A stretch of DNA of 5,609 nucleotides from Pseudomonadota bacterium (GTDB lineage Bacteria > Pseudomonadota > Alphaproteobacteria > Rhizobiales > Rhizobiaceae), in contig JAEYTV010000005.1 of the NCBI GenBank assembly GCA_023433855.1, forward strand, positions 1-5,609, written 5' to 3'. The notes under the pieces are model-generated. The model searched no databases. It was not told the origin of the DNA and saw nothing but the letters and a program-made list of their open reading frames with translations. Position numbers and translations under genes: made by a program. Shown here piece after piece: positions 4,568 to 5,609 of the stretch (position 1 is its first letter; each line of letters begins with the position of its first letter).

Positions 4568-5609
4568 ATGACCAGCACAATCAAACTGAAGATCGGCATG
4601 GCGGCTGCGGCGATGCTGCTGGCGCTTTCGCTGCCGCCGCTTCCCGCTTTCGCGCAGGCACAGACGGCTGCCGCGGATGCGACGGGCGACGACACGACCT
4701 CGACGTCGCCCGAGCCGCTCAGCGCCGACGAACTGGAAATTCTGGTGGCGCGCATCGCACTATATCCGGACGAACTGATCGCCCTGATCTCGGGGGCTTC
4801 GCTCTATCCGTTGCAGATCGTTGAAGCATCGCGCTTTCTCGACCAGTACGAGAAGGACAAGAGCCTGAAGCCGAAGGACAGCTGGGATGGCAGTGTGATT
4901 TCGCTGCTCAACTATCCCGACGTCGTAAAGATGATGAGCGACGATCTCGAATGGACCCAGCAGTTCGGCACCGCGATCGCCTACCAGCAGAAGGATGTGC
5001 TGGTGGCGATCCAGCAACTGCGCGACGAGGCCGTCGCCAAGGGAGTGATCAAGACCGACGACAAGGTGCAGGTTGTGCATGAGAACGACAACGTCGTGAT
5101 CCGGCCGACCAATCCGGAAAAGGTCTACGTTCCACAATACCCGCCCCAGATGTTCTACGAGCCGGACTATGTATGGGAGCCGATCCGCTACTATCCGGAT
5201 CCTTATCCGCCCTACTGGTATCCGGGCGCCACTTTCTTTGCCGGCGTCGTGACGGGCGCTGTATGGGGCGCGGTCGTCGATTGGGACGACTGGGGCGTGT
5301 GGGGCGGTCACTGGCACGGCAACGACATCGATATCGACTGCAACAACTGCTTCAACAACCGAAATTTCAATGGAAAGGTGAAGTGGAACGACGTCGACTG
5401 GAACAATGTCGACCGATCGAAAGTGAATTTCGACAAATCGCAGTTCAACAAGATCGACAATGACCGCATCAAGAACGATCTCAAGAACAGCGACCGCAAC
5501 AATGTGAGGAACAAGGGCGGCGAGGCGCGGCAGGGCCGCCAGGCCTCGGGCGGGGGCGGCAACCGCGAGGTCAAGGACGTTCGCAAGAGCACCATGGACG
5601 GGCTGAAGA
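4568..5609 (+). CDS. DUF3300 domain secreted protein, 3' end outside the window
   Basis: The 347 visible residues match the DUF3300 family (PF11737), secreted proteins of unknown function; the frame is still open at the window edge. Residues 1-29 are a signal peptide ending AFA, followed by an Ala/Thr/Asp-rich linker. The helical core domain (about 51-190) starts LSADELEILVARIALYPDEL and includes LLNYPDVVKMM and EKVYVPQY. Next come a Tyr/Pro-rich stretch (189-219), a glycine-rich hydrophobic segment (220-238), and a Trp/Gly/His segment with HWH (248-250). Then come DIDIDCNNC, with C258 and C261 the only Cys in the visible protein, and an Asn/Asp-rich tail with a five-residue period (about 271-305). 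After that the chain turns Gly/Arg/Lys-rich and looks disordered. DUF3300 genes are often followed by DUF2950, which may lie just downstream. Location should be periplasmic or outer-envelope; the function is unknown. Confidence 0.9.
   Translation, partial: MTSTIKLKIGMAAAAMLLALSLPPLPAFAQAQTAAADATGDDTTSTSPEPLSADELEILVARIALYPDELIALISGASLYPLQIVEASRFLDQYEKDKSLKPKDSWDGSVISLLNYPDVVKMMSDDLEWTQQFGTAIAYQQKDVLVAIQQLRDEAVAKGVIKTDDKVQVVHENDNVVIRPTNPEKVYVPQYPPQMFYEPDYVWEPIRYYPDPYPPYWYPGATFFAGVVTGAVWGAVVDWDDWGVWGGHWHGNDIDIDCNNCFNNRNFNGKVKWNDVDWNNVDRSKVNFDKSQFNKIDNDRIKNDLKNSDRNNVRNKGGEARQGRQASGGGGNREVKDVRKSTMDGLK

Noticed and set aside
4548..4571. Seven-codon frame MKSEVSA whose stop overlaps the DUF3300 ATG
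   Set aside because: The stop/start overlap is interesting for coupling, but the frame is very short and lacks a clear ribosome binding site of its own.
4760..5317. 185-codon open frame on the minus strand over DUF3300
   Set aside because: Antisense to a well-recognised family, with no own domain or start signal that would justify it.
1..5609. tRNA, rRNA, CRISPR array, insertion sequence or prophage signs
   Set aside because: No CCA-type tRNA folds, regular spacer-repeat arrays, transposase-like proteins or terminal inverted repeats were seen; coding sequence fills almost the entire window.

Overview
The window looks like chromosomal DNA of an alphaproteobacterium, most likely of the rhizobial order Hyphomicrobiales. 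It is GC-rich with strong G/C third-position bias, uses GTG and TTG starts, and carries envelope proteins of a type common in that group. The genus cannot be fixed from the sequence alone. All six genes lie on the + strand and are tightly packed. Both ends are cut: the first gene lacks its 5' part and the last lacks its 3' part.

Layout: (1) 1-1133, the C-terminal part of a type I (formylglycine-dependent) arylsulfatase. (2) 1140-1165, a strong GNRA-loop hairpin in the short gap behind it. (3) 1205-3491, a compact three-gene unit: a cytoplasmic HAD-superfamily phosphatase-like protein, a small DUF1622 membrane protein starting with TTG, and a second HAD protein that is a clear paralogue of the first but carries a signal peptide. 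(4) 3492-3697, a leader region with four GTAAC elements, including two near-identical 9-bp repeats exactly 10 bp apart. (5) 3698-4513, an exported beta-barrel-like protein of the family often labelled 'transporter' or 'neuromedin U', starting at GTG. (6) 4568 to the window end, a secreted DUF3300 protein with a Tyr/Pro-rich segment, a glycine-rich hydrophobic segment, a CxxC pair and an Asn/Asp-rich tail with a 5-residue period.

Read together, this is an envelope-centred cluster. A sulfatase and two phosphatase-like hydrolases could remove sulfate or phosphate groups, a barrel could act in the outer membrane, and DUF3300 is a secreted protein of unknown role. The most distinctive point is the pair of HAD paralogues predicted to sit on opposite sides of the inner membrane, with a small membrane-protein gene between them. 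The exported copy has no cysteine at all, while the cytoplasmic copy has four. Any shared pathway is inference from gene order; no substrate can be read from the sequence.
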